Notes under the pieces: generated by a model
Database searches by the model: none
What the model was told of the DNA's origin: nothing
Seen by the model: only the letters and a program-made list of their open reading frames with translations
Position numbers and translations under genes: made by a program
Source of the DNA: Streptomyces pseudovenezuelae
GTDB taxonomy: Bacteria > Actinomycetota > Actinomycetes > Streptomycetales > Streptomycetaceae
Direction of reading: 5' to 3'
DNA length: 64,000 nt
Assembly: GCF_029892565.1 (NCBI RefSeq)
Contig: NZ_JARXVH010000004.1
Coordinates: 186,001-250,000, forward strand
Shown: positions 24,585-33,163 of the stretch, piece by piece
How the letters are laid out: each line of letters begins with the position of its first letter
Numbering within the stretch: the stretch's first letter is position 1

Positions 24585-25631
24585 ATGAACGACACGGACA
24601 TGCTGACGATCGGGGCCTTCGCGCGAGCGTGCAGGCTGTCGCCGAAGGCGCTGCGGCTCTACGACGAGCTGGAGCTGCTGCGACCGGCGCGCGTGGACCC
24701 GGACACCGGCTACCGCTACTACGCGGTCGCGCAGCTGGAGCGGGCGCGGCTGGTCGCGTGGCTGCGGCGGCTCGGCATGCCGCTCGCGCGGATCCGTGAG
24801 GTGTGCGCCATGCCGCCGACGGCCGCCGCCGAAGAGATCCGCGCGTACTGGGCGGATGTCGAGGCGCAGACGGCGGTACGGCGGGACCTCGCCGCGTTCC
24901 TGGTCGCCCACCTGTCGTCACCGTCCAGGAAGGACACCACCATGCTCGAACTCCGTTACTCGGCCCACTCGGACCCCGGCCGGGTCCGCCCCGCCAACCA
25001 GGACACCGCGTACGCGGGCACCCGGCTGCTGGCGGTCGCCGACGGGTTCGGCCCGGCGGGCGCCCCCGCGAGCGGCGCGGCCGTGGAGGCGCTGCGCTTC
25101 CTGGACACCGAGGAGGTGCCGGCGGGCAATGTGCTCAACCTCCTGGAGGAGGCGGTACGGGGCGCGACCGAGGCGGTCCGTGACGTGGCCGACGCCGACG
25201 AGACCGGCACGACCCTCACCGCGCTGCTGTGGACGGGCTCGCAACTGGCCCTCGTCCACATCGGCGACTCCCGCGCGTATCTGCTGCGCGAGGGCGGGCT
25301 CTTCCAAATCACGCACGACCACTCGGTCGTCCAGTCACTGATCGACGAGGGCCGGCTCACGCCGGAGGAGGCCGGCGCCCACCCTCAACGCACCTTGCTC
25401 CTCAAGGCGTTGACGACCGGCGCCCCCGACCTGAAACTCCACGACGCCCACCGCGGCGACCGCTACCTCCTGTGCTCCGATGGCCTGACCGCGGTCGTCT
25501 CCGAGCACCGGATCCGCGAACTCCTCACCGCGCACCCGTCCCCGGAGGAGGCGGTACAGGCCCTGGTGGACGCGGCGAACGAGGCCGGTGGTCCGGACAA
25601 CGTCAGCTGTGTGGTGGCGGACGTGGTGTAG
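24585..25631 (+). CDS. MerR-type regulator fused to a PP2C serine/threonine phosphatase
   Basis: 348 residues, ATG after GAGGT. Residues 5-75 are a MerR HTH (LTIGAFARACRLSPKALRLYDELELL..YRYY), 75-115 a short helical linker, and 120-348 a complete PP2C domain. Conserved Asp residues that bind Mn2+/Mg2+ are present in ADGFGPAG, GDSRAYLL, CSDGLTAVVS and GGPDNVSC. The effector-binding domain of MerR is thus replaced by a phosphatase, linking dephosphorylation to DNA binding. Cytosolic. Divergent from the ATP-grasp gene. Confidence 0.85.
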   Translation: MNDTDMLTIGAFARACRLSPKALRLYDELELLRPARVDPDTGYRYYAVAQLERARLVAWLRRLGMPLARIREVCAMPPTAAAEEIRAYWADVEAQTAVRRDLAAFLVAHLSSPSRKDTTMLELRYSAHSDPGRVRPANQDTAYAGTRLLAVADGFGPAGAPASGAAVEALRFLDTEEVPAGNVLNLLEEAVRGATEAVRDVADADETGTTLTALLWTGSQLALVHIGDSRAYLLREGGLFQITHDHSVVQSLIDEGRLTPEEAGAHPQRTLLLKALTTGAPDLKLHDAHRGDRYLLCSDGLTAVVSEHRIRELLTAHPSPEEAVQALVDAANEAGGPDNVSCVVADVV

Positions 25632-25710
25632 GAACGGGGGTGTCCCCGACGGCTGGGGATGCCCCCGACAGCTGGGGGCTTCTGTCTCCGACGGCTTAGG
25701 AGTGCCCCGC

Positions 25711-27180
25711 GTGTCCTCCCTCTTTCCCGCCCTGGCGAGCAGTCCGGGCGAGCAGGTCGCTCTAACCTTCGGTGACCGGTCCCTGACGTACGCCGGGCTG
25801 AGCGCGGCGGCCGACACGCTGGCGGCCCGGATCACAGGCGGCGACCGGGCCTCCGCCGGCCGGGTCGCCGTCTGGGCCACCCCCACGCTGGAGACGGCCG
25901 TCGCGGTCGTGGCCGCCCTGCGAGCCGGGGTGGCCGCGGTGCCGCTCAACCCGAAGTCGGGAGAGAAGGAGCTGGGGCACATCCTGGCGGACAGTGCGCC
26001 GACGGTGGTACTGGCCGCTCCCGGGGATGAACTTCCTTCTCCGCTACGAGACTTGCAGCGCATCGAGGTCGAGGTCGAGGTGCCGGGCGTGGAGATGCGA
26101 GGCGCCGGTGAGGAACCCGGCGACGAGGACCCCGCCCTGATCGTCTACACGTCCGGCACCACCGGCCCGCCCAAGGGTGCGGTCATCCCCCGCCGGGCGA
26201 TCTCGTCCACCCTCGACGCGCTCGCCGACGCCTGGCAGTGGACCGGCGACGATGTCCTGGTGCACGGGCTGCCGTTGTTCCATGTGCACGGGCTGGTGCT
26301 CGGCATCCTGGGGCCGTTGCGACGGGGCGGCAGCATCCGGCATCTGGGCAGGTTCGACACGGAGGGCGTGGCGCGGGCGCTGAACTCCGGCGCGACCATG
26401 CTGTTCGGTGTGCCGACGATGTACCACCGCATCGCCCAGGCCCTGCCCGAGGAACCGGAGTTGGCGAAGGCGCTGGGGCGGGCGCGGCTGCTGGTCTCCG
26501 GTTCGGCCGCGCTGCCCGTGCACGACCACGAGCGCATCACGGCGGCGACCGGACGCCGGGTCGTCGAGCGGTACGGGATGACGGAGACGCTGATGAACAC
26601 CAGCGTGCGGGCGGACGGCGAGGCACGGGCCGGGACGGTCGGCGTGCCGCTGCCGGGTGTCGAGCTGCGGCTGGTGGAGGAGGACGGGACCGAACTCGCC
26701 GCGTACGACGGGGAGACCGTCGGCGAGATCCAGGTGCGCGGCCCCAATCTCTTCACCGGCTACCTCAACCGCCCCGACGCGACGGAGGCCGCCTTCACCG
26801 CCGACGGCTGGTTCCGCACCGGGGACATGGCGGTGCGGGAGCCCGACGGGTACGTCCGGATCGTCGGCCGCAAGGCCACCGACCTGATCAAGAGCGGGGG
26901 TTACAAGATCGGGGCCGGGGAGATCGAGAACGCGCTGCTGGAGCATCCGGGGGTGCGGGAGGCGGCGGTGACCGGGGAGCCGGACGAGGACCTGGGCGAG
27001 CGGATCGTGGCGTGGATCGTGCCGACGGATCCCGACGCCCCGCCGAACGACGGCGAGTTGGCTGACCACGTCGCCCGCCGTCTCGCCCCGCACAAGCGCC
27101 CCCGGGTCGTGCACCACCTCGCCGCCCTCCCCCGCAACGACATGGGGAAGATCATGAAGCGGGCCCTGGCCCGTGACTGA
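25711..27180 (+). CDS. matB: Malonyl-CoA synthetase (acyl-CoA synthetase)
   Basis: 489 residues from GTG 25711, with AGGAG eight bases before it. It is an adenylate-forming enzyme: P-loop YTSGTTGPPKG from residue 146, RYGMTETLMNTS, GWFRTGDMA and the catalytic lysine in NDMGKIMKRAL. The sequence closely resembles S. coelicolor MatB as I remember it (for example VPLNPKSG, PRRAISSTLDALADAWQWTGDDVLVHGLPLFHVHG), so malonate or methylmalonate + CoA + ATP is the likely reaction. It would feed extender units to polyketide or fatty acid synthesis. It overlaps the carboxyltransferase gene by 8 bases. Confidence 0.9.
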   Translation: MSSLFPALASSPGEQVALTFGDRSLTYAGLSAAADTLAARITGGDRASAGRVAVWATPTLETAVAVVAALRAGVAAVPLNPKSGEKELGHILADSAPTVVLAAPGDELPSPLRDLQRIEVEVEVPGVEMRGAGEEPGDEDPALIVYTSGTTGPPKGAVIPRRAISSTLDALADAWQWTGDDVLVHGLPLFHVHGLVLGILGPLRRGGSIRHLGRFDTEGVARALNSGATMLFGVPTMYHRIAQALPEEPELAKALGRARLLVSGSAALPVHDHERITAATGRRVVERYGMTETLMNTSVRADGEARAGTVGVPLPGVELRLVEEDGTELAAYDGETVGEIQVRGPNLFTGYLNRPDATEAAFTADGWFRTGDMAVREPDGYVRIVGRKATDLIKSGGYKIGAGEIENALLEHPGVREAAVTGEPDEDLGERIVAWIVPTDPDAPPNDGELADHVARRLAPHKRPRVVHHLAALPRNDMGKIMKRALARD

Positions 27181-28531
27181 ACGCCTCTCCGCCCGCCAGA
27201 TCCTCACCCTGGTCACCGACGACACCACCTTCTCTGAACTCCCTTTCTCTGTAAGGGAGTCCAAGCCCGACGGCCCCCTCGGCTGGCAGGGCTACGACGC
27301 CTCGCGCGCCCGCGCCGCCGAGCGCACCGGCGAGCAGGAGTCCGTGGTGTGCGGCACCGCGCGCGTCGCGGGCACGCCGGCCGTGCTGGTCGCGTTCGAG
27401 TTCGGCTTCCTCGGCGGCTCGCTCGGCGAACGCACCGGCGACCGCATCGAGTCGGCGTACGCCCACGCCCGCACCCACCGCCTCCCGGTCGTCCCACTGG
27501 TCGCCACGGGCGGCAGCCGCATGCAGGAGGGCATGCTCGCCCTCACCCAACTCCAGCGCGTGGCCCACCAGTCGGCGCTCACCCGGGAGGCGGGCCTCCC
27601 CCAGATCGCCGTCCTGCGCGACCCCACCACGGGCGGCGGCTGGGCCACCCTGGGCGCGGGCGCCGACGTGATCCTCGCCCTGCCGGGCGCGCAGGTCGGC
27701 TTCGCCGGCTCCCGGGTCCGCCCACCGGACGCGGATCCGGCCGCGTACACCGCGGAGGCCCAGATGGCGGCGGGGGCGGTGGACGCGGTCGTGCCGCCGG
27801 GGGAACTGCGGGAGCGGTTGGGGGTGTGGCTGCGGCTGCTGACGTCAGCGACATCGGAGGGGGCATCAGAGGCGGCCTCGGAGGCGCCGCCGCCACCCAC
27901 CGCCCTCGGCTCCCCCGACCTCCCCACCACCGGCTGGGACGCCGTCCGAGCCGCCCGTTCCCCCGAACGCCCCCGCGCCCACGCCTACTTGGACGCCTAC
28001 TTCACCCACCGGGCCGACCTCTCCGGCGACCGTTGCGGCGGCACCGACCCCGGCATGCTCTGCGGCTTCGGGGAGCGGGAGGGCCGTACCGTCGCGTACG
28101 CCGCTCAGACCGGTACCGCGACCCGCCCGGCGGGCTACCGGACCGCCACCCGCCTGATCGGTCTCGCGGGCCGGCTCGGCATTCCGGTGCTGACGCTGGT
28201 GGACACCCCGGGTGCCGCCAACGACGCGGAGGCGGAGCGGCAGGGGGCGGGGGCCGCGATCGCCGAGTTGTTCGGGGCGGTGGCGTCCGCGCGGACGCCG
28301 GTGACCACGTTGGTGATCGGCGAGGGCGGCTCAGGCGGGGCGCTGGCGCTGGCCGCGCCCGGCAGCACCTGGGCCACGCCGGACAGTTACTTCTCCGTCA
28401 TCGCACCGGAGATGGCGGCGGCGATCCTCAAGCGCCCGGCCGACCAGGCGGAGGCCACGGCCGATCAACTCCGCATTCGCCCACAGGACTTGGTGGAGCT
28501 GGGCGTGATCCGGGGTGTGGTCCCGACCTGA
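27173..28531 (+). CDS. Carboxyltransferase-domain protein (fused AccD/AccA-like)
   Basis: 452 residues; GTG 27173 overlaps the end of matB. Two crotonase-fold halves are visible: an N-terminal AccD-like half (GSRMQEGMLALTQL, ALPGAQVGFAGSR) and a C-terminal AccA-like half (VLTLVDTPGAANDAEAERQGAGAAIAEL, VIGEGGSGGALALA). These build the two oxyanion holes for acyl-CoA and carboxybiotin. No biotin carboxylase or carrier is encoded nearby. The coupling to matB suggests malonyl-CoA metabolism, either carboxylation of acetyl-CoA or the reverse. Confidence 0.82.
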   Translation: MTERLSARQILTLVTDDTTFSELPFSVRESKPDGPLGWQGYDASRARAAERTGEQESVVCGTARVAGTPAVLVAFEFGFLGGSLGERTGDRIESAYAHARTHRLPVVPLVATGGSRMQEGMLALTQLQRVAHQSALTREAGLPQIAVLRDPTTGGGWATLGAGADVILALPGAQVGFAGSRVRPPDADPAAYTAEAQMAAGAVDAVVPPGELRERLGVWLRLLTSATSEGASEAASEAPPPPTALGSPDLPTTGWDAVRAARSPERPRAHAYLDAYFTHRADLSGDRCGGTDPGMLCGFGEREGRTVAYAAQTGTATRPAGYRTATRLIGLAGRLGIPVLTLVDTPGAANDAEAERQGAGAAIAELFGAVASARTPVTTLVIGEGGSGGALALAAPGSTWATPDSYFSVIAPEMAAAILKRPADQAEATADQLRIRPQDLVELGVIRGVVPT

Positions 28532-28734
28532 ACGGGCACGGCACCCGTCCGAACAGGCCTGATCCCGACCCGAACAGGGGAACAGTTGCTCCCCGGAACA
28601 GGTGATCGTCGCTCCTGAGACCGGCTGGGGCCCATGTGGCGGACGATACTTACGGTGCGCAAGCGACTGGCTGCAGACCGTAGTCGTGAAGCGCAGGTCC
28701 CACACATGCACCACATCAAGGAGTACGCACCACC

Positions 28735-28794
28735 ATGAACGTTCTCACCGACATCCTCGCCGGCCTCGCCCACTTCATCGGCTGGCTGGTCTGA
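28735..28794 (+). CDS. Candidate 19-residue hydrophobic peptide
   Basis: ATG at 28735 follows AAGGAG with an 11-base gap and encodes MNVLTDILAGLAHFIGWLV before TGA. The peptide is an amphipathic/hydrophobic helix with a single acidic residue. A strong hairpin begins 46 bases downstream, which would end a short transcript. The 200 bases in front hold no other gene. It is too short for normal gene finding, and I know no named family. It could be a secreted or membrane micropeptide. Confidence 0.45.
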   Translation: MNVLTDILAGLAHFIGWLV

Positions 28795-28839
28795 CCGTCC
28801 CGTCCGGCCTCCGCGAGGAAGTCGTCAGGCAGAACACGG

Positions 28840-28874
28840 CGGCGCCGTCTCCCCGTCCCAGGGAGGCGGCGCCG
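28840..28874. terminator. Strong hairpin between the peptide gene and the subtilase gene
   Basis: Arms CGGCGCCGTCTCCC (28840-28853) and GGGAGGCGGCGCCG (28861-28874) pair over 14 bp with one G.T wobble and a 7-base loop. It lies downstream of both convergent genes and could end transcription from either side. No clear U-run, as is common in high-GC actinobacteria. Confidence 0.65.
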
Positions 28875-28908
28875 TCCGCGTCCTAAGACGTGCCGTGCCG
28901 TGCCGTGC

Positions 28909-31900
28909 CTACTTCACGCCCACCGCCCGGATCACCTCCTGCGTCACCGAGCCACCCCGGTCGTCGCTCGCCGCGGCCCGCAGGGAGATGTACGAGGCGT
29001 CACGGGGCACGGTCAGCGTGCCGTGGCCGCCGCCGGTGAGCCGTACCGTCCGCCACGACTTCCCGTCGTCGTACGACACTTCGAGCTTCTCGCCGCCGAT
29101 GGTCCCGGTGTCCGGCGCGCCCTGCACGTACTCCGCCCGGATCCCGACTGGCAGCCGCGCCCCGCCCCGCACATCGCCCGCAAGGTCGGTGTCGACGTCG
29201 AAGGCGAGGTTGATCAGCGGCAGGAAGGTCCAGCGGTCCTCGGGCGTGGCCGCCGACCGGAAGGTCCACTCGGAGTGGCCCTTCGTGGACAGCCGCCAAC
29301 GGTCCGCGTCGAGCGCGGTGTCGGTGACCACCTTGTACGTGTGCTCGTCGGCGGGCGCGTCCCAGGCGTACGCCCCGGAGCTCTGCCGCCGGTCGACCAA
29401 CTCCCCGTCCAGATACACCTCCGTGTACTGGGACATGCCGGTCTCCGCGCTCCACACGTCCCCGAATCCGGTGTGATCGGGCCCGGAGTCACCCCACCCG
29501 GGCGTGTTGAACTGCAGCTGGTTCCCTGAGCGTTGCTGCCCCCAGCCGAGACCCGTACCGAGCCACGGATGCCAGACCGGCTTGAACCAGTCCAGCGCGG
29601 GACGCGAGCCACCCCGGTACGCGACAAGCCCACTCCGCTCCTCCAACGCCCCGTCGGCCGCCGTGACGGACTCGTGCCACAGCTGCCCCGGCCCGGTCGA
29701 CACGTAGTCCGTCCGCTCGGCCGGATAGTCGATCCGCTCCTGGAACCCGAGGCCGATGGGGAAGGTCCCGGTGATCGAGTACCGGAACTCGCCCCCGCTC
29801 ACCGGCTCGGCCGCATGGAACTTCACTCCCACGGCGGCGAGTTCACGCCCACGCGGCGCATACGTCAGATCGCGGTTCGGGATCGCCCCCGCGTGCCCCT
29901 GCGAAAGGTCGTACATGTAGGGCGTGTTGGGCGTCCCGGTCATGTCGACCCGCCCCGCCGCGCGGAGCCGGGCGGCATCGGCCGCGTTGACCGTGGCGAT
30001 CTGCAGCACCCGGTCCCCGTCGTCGTCGCCCCACCAGGCGTTGAGCCGCCCGGGCGCGTCGTCGGTCACGAACAGCGCCTTGGCGCCCGCGTCTTGAGCG
30101 GCCTGGGCGAGGGCGACCGGATCGCCGCCGTCGGCAAGATGCGCGAGCACGGCCTTGCCCCGCACCGCGCCCGCCATCGGCCCGTCCCCGACATCCACGA
30201 TCGGCAGCCGCGTACGCCCCTCGACCAGCGTGCCGCCCGGCTGCACGACGGCCTCGCGCACGCCCTTGACCTCCAGCAACGGCTTCCCGAGCCGCCACAC
30301 GGTCCGGTACTCGAAGCCGCCCTGGGTGACCTTCTTCGTGGGCGCCGCGAAGACGCTGTCGTACATCACGGGCACCTGGACCGCCCCGAAGAGATCGGCT
30401 CCGCCGGCGTTGCGGTCGTACTCCATGAGCAGTTGCCGGGTCTCGGTACGCCGGTCGACCTTGGCCCTGATCTCCCGCAACGCCCTTCCGTCGAGGGTGA
30501 CTTCACGATCCTGGTCCAGCGTGATCTCGGGCGCCGCGAGGAAGCCGAGCCCGAGCGAGTCCGCGCCGTGGCTGCCGTGCACGTCGAGGAAGGAGGTAAG
30601 GCTGTACGTCCCCGGCTGGAGCCGCAGCTTCAGGGTGCCGGAGTCGTCGACGTGCACCGAGGACGGGTCAGCGTCCTGGGCGAGCCGCTGCACCACGAGG
30701 TCGGCCGCGGTGGCCGCCCCGTCCCGGTCCTTGACGTGGACCGTGAGCGTGTACCGCTCCTCCTCCTTGACCAGCCCGAACGCCGTGTGCGCGACGGGAG
30801 TTCCGGCGACGGACGCCTCGATCCGCCCACTGGTGTTCCCGACCGGCGCCTTCGATCCGTCGCCGGTCACGGTGGTCGACGCGGTGCCGTGCGCGGGCAC
30901 GGTGAGGCGGGTGTCGGCGAGAGTGGCGACGCCGTCCGGGGCGCCCTGCACGGCGAGGCTCAAGTCGATGTCCGTACCGGTGGAGTTGGTGTAGGTGACG
31001 ACCCTGCTCACCGGCTTGTCGTCCTCGTACGGCCAGCCGTAGAAGCCGAGATCGGCGCTCCCGGTGGCGGTGACGCTCGCCTCGACGGCCGCCGGGACAC
31101 TCACCCGACCGGCACCCAACTGATAGGCGGACGCGTCGAGTTGCTCGGACGTCGACATCAGCGCGTCCTTGAGCTGGGCGCCGGTCCAGTCGGGGTGTTC
31201 CTGAGCGAGCAGGGCGGCCACGCCGGCGACATGGGGCGTCGCCATCGACGTACCGCTCATGGACGTGTAATAGCCGCTGCCGTCGATGAGTTGGGAGCGG
31301 GCGGCGAGGATGTCGACGCCCGGCGCGGAGAGGTCGGGCTTGAGGGCGTTGTCGCCGTAGCGCGGTCCCGCACTGGTGAAGTAGGCGGCCTCGTCCGCCG
31401 AGTCGACGGCGCCCACGGTGAGCGCGGAGTCGGCGGCACCGGGTGAGCCGATGCTGGAGGGGGCGCCGGTGTTGCCGGCCGCGACGACGAAGAGGGCCCC
31501 GGTCTCCTTGGTGAGCGTATCGACGGCCTGGGCCATGGGATCGGTGCCGTCGCTGGGCTCCGTGGACCCCAGACTCATGGAGACGATCCTGGCGTGCACG
31601 TCCCGCGCGGCCCACTCCATGCCGACGATGATCTGGGACTCGCTGCCCGAACCCTGGTCGCTGAGCACCTTGCCGACGGCGAGGGTGGCGTCCGGGGCGA
31701 CGCCCTTCTCCTTGCCGTCGGAGGCGGCGCCGTCCCCGCCGACGGTCGAAGTGACGTGCGTGCCATGGCCGTTGCGGTCGGCGACCTCCTCGCCCTCGAT
31801 GAAGCTCTTGGTGACGGACACACGCCCGGCGAGGTCGGGATGGCCGACGTCGACCCCCGTGTCCAGCACAGCGACGGTGACGCCCTTGCCGGTCAGCCCG

Positions 31901-32535
31901 GCCGCCCACGCCTCCGGCGTACCGATCTGCGCGTTGCTCTCGGCCATGTCGGCCCTGACCCGCCCGTCGAGCCAGAGCCCCGTCACGCCGTCCTGCCGGG
32001 TGAACTCCTGCCAGAACCCCCGTCCCTTGTCGGCCTCGACGGCGGCCCCACGCACACTGTCGAGCACCCGCGTCCGTGTGGCGCTCCGCGGGGTGACAGC
32101 GCGGGTCCCCTTCTTGTAGGTCACGATCAGCGGGAGTTCGGTCGTCTTCTGGTCGGTGAGCCCCTGCCGGATCAACTCGCTCACGTCGAAGAGCCGTTGA
32201 TCGAGGGTCCCGGCCCGCAGATACGGCAGTGCCTCGTCCGGTACGACGGTGATCTCGCCGTCGGCGGTCTGCGTGCGTACGGCTCCGGCGGCGCCTCTGG
32301 GTCGGTCGACGGTGACTGTCTTCCTGCCGGCGCCGAGGTCGGTGACGGTGACCTTGTCGCCGGTGACGAGGGTGACCGTGTGGGCGGTGCCTGCCGTGCT
32401 GGTGCGGGCGGTGTGCTCCGGAGCTCCGGCGCCCGAGGTGCCGTCCCGTGCCGTCGCCGGTGCTGTCGGTATCAGCGCCAGCACCAGCCCTGCCGACAGA
32501 AGGGTCACCCCGCGTCTGACTGGTCCTCTGCTCAT
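28909..32535 (-). CDS. Large secreted S8 (subtilisin-family) serine protease
   Basis: 1208 residues from ATG 32535, chosen because GAGAGG precedes it and a signal peptide follows at once (RRGVTLLSAGLVLALIPTAPATA). Catalytic triad: D225 (VAVLDTGVD), H257 (NGHGTHVTS) and S430 (SGTSMATPHVAG). N-terminal propeptide about 40-200; a PA-like domain near 785-860 (VRGKAVLAHLADGGD..KALFVTDD); the rest beta-sandwich repeats. Exported by the Sec route and probably matured by propeptide cleavage. S. coelicolor has a comparable protease near matB (from memory). Divergent from the conflict-module genes. Confidence 0.9.
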   Translation of the reverse strand: MSRGPVRRGVTLLSAGLVLALIPTAPATARDGTSGAGAPEHTARTSTAGTAHTVTLVTGDKVTVTDLGAGRKTVTVDRPRGAAGAVRTQTADGEITVVPDEALPYLRAGTLDQRLFDVSELIRQGLTDQKTTELPLIVTYKKGTRAVTPRSATRTRVLDSVRGAAVEADKGRGFWQEFTRQDGVTGLWLDGRVRADMAESNAQIGTPEAWAAGLTGKGVTVAVLDTGVDVGHPDLAGRVSVTKSFIEGEEVADRNGHGTHVTSTVGGDGAASDGKEKGVAPDATLAVGKVLSDQGSGSESQIIVGMEWAARDVHARIVSMSLGSTEPSDGTDPMAQAVDTLTKETGALFVVAAGNTGAPSSIGSPGAADSALTVGAVDSADEAAYFTSAGPRYGDNALKPDLSAPGVDILAARSQLIDGSGYYTSMSGTSMATPHVAGVAALLAQEHPDWTGAQLKDALMSTSEQLDASAYQLGAGRVSVPAAVEASVTATGSADLGFYGWPYEDDKPVSRVVTYTNSTGTDIDLSLAVQGAPDGVATLADTRLTVPAHGTASTTVTGDGSKAPVGNTSGRIEASVAGTPVAHTAFGLVKEEERYTLTVHVKDRDGAATAADLVVQRLAQDADPSSVHVDDSGTLKLRLQPGTYSLTSFLDVHGSHGADSLGLGFLAAPEITLDQDREVTLDGRALREIRAKVDRRTETRQLLMEYDRNAGGADLFGAVQVPVMYDSVFAAPTKKVTQGGFEYRTVWRLGKPLLEVKGVREAVVQPGGTLVEGRTRLPIVDVGDGPMAGAVRGKAVLAHLADGGDPVALAQAAQDAGAKALFVTDDAPGRLNAWWGDDDGDRVLQIATVNAADAARLRAAGRVDMTGTPNTPYMYDLSQGHAGAIPNRDLTYAPRGRELAAVGVKFHAAEPVSGGEFRYSITGTFPIGLGFQERIDYPAERTDYVSTGPGQLWHESVTAADGALEERSGLVAYRGGSRPALDWFKPVWHPWLGTGLGWGQQRSGNQLQFNTPGWGDSGPDHTGFGDVWSAETGMSQYTEVYLDGELVDRRQSSGAYAWDAPADEHTYKVVTDTALDADRWRLSTKGHSEWTFRSAATPEDRWTFLPLINLAFDVDTDLAGDVRGGARLPVGIRAEYVQGAPDTGTIGGEKLEVSYDDGKSWRTVRLTGGGHGTLTVPRDASYISLRAAASDDRGGSVTQEVIRAVGVK

Positions 32536-32767
32536 CCACGCCTCTCTTCGTCTCACCATGGGGTTCTGCGTCGAGCGCTGTCGCGTGCTGCGAAGAGTGT
32601 CGGGGGGCTTGTGGTGCGGGAGAGTTGAGTGGGGATGGCGGGTTGGTGCGGTGGCGGGTTTCCGCCAGTGGGTTCGGTGGCACGAACGGGGTGTCGAAAC
32701 CGGGGCAACTCCAAACGCCGTCCGGAACAATGAGGTTGATCGGTTCGCCGCGGACTACGGGGGCGTC

Positions 32768-33163
32768 GTGGATGGTTTGGTCGAGTTCAAGATGGACGAC
32801 GGCTCCGTGGTCGCGGTCGAGGCCATGGAGGAGGAGCGAGGGTCCCGGCTGATCGGCCGCCGGCGCGAGGACGGCACGATCCAGGCGGCGCGCACCTTCG
32901 AGGGCGCGTTGGAGGGGGTGCGCGCGGCGGCCGAGTCGGCGCTGCGGGTGTTCCGGGACGGCGCGCTCCAACCCGACGGTGTGGAGATCGAGTTCGGCGT
33001 GAAGCTGTCCGCCGAAGCGGGCGCGTTCATCGCCAAGGGAACGGCCGAGGGGCATCTGGTGGTCAAGCTGACGTGGTCCCCGTCCCCGTCGGCGTCACCC
33101 TCGCCTTCGGCATCACCGTCACCGTCACCGTCGCCGGACCAGGAGGCCGGTGGCTCCTCATGA
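32768..33163 (+). CDS. Trypco1 domain protein (CU044_2847 family)
   Basis: 131 residues from GTG 32768, preceded by GGGGG. The core (LVEFKMDDGSVVAVEAMEEE to GVEIEFGVKLSAEAGAFIAKGTAEGHLVVKLTW) matches the trypsin-co-occurring domain 1 family: a small beta-rich protein nearly always encoded beside a trypsin-like effector. The C-terminus is an unusual Ser-Pro repeat of about 20 residues. Its stop overlaps the ATG of the trypsin-VMAP gene. Probably an adaptor or proteolytic target in the system. Confidence 0.78.
   Translation: MDGLVEFKMDDGSVVAVEAMEEERGSRLIGRRREDGTIQAARTFEGALEGVRAAAESALRVFRDGALQPDGVEIEFGVKLSAEAGAFIAKGTAEGHLVVKLTWSPSPSASPSPSASPSPSPSPDQEAGGSS

Noticed and set aside
30668..33055. 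795-codon minus-strand frame overlapping the subtilase 5' part
   Set aside because: Out of frame with the protease, whose catalytic triad and signal peptide lie in the other frame.
33088..33140. TCA/CCG-rich simple repeat as a possible non-coding element
   Set aside because: It is in frame within the Trypco1 gene and encodes the Ser-Pro tail; better explained as coding low complexity.
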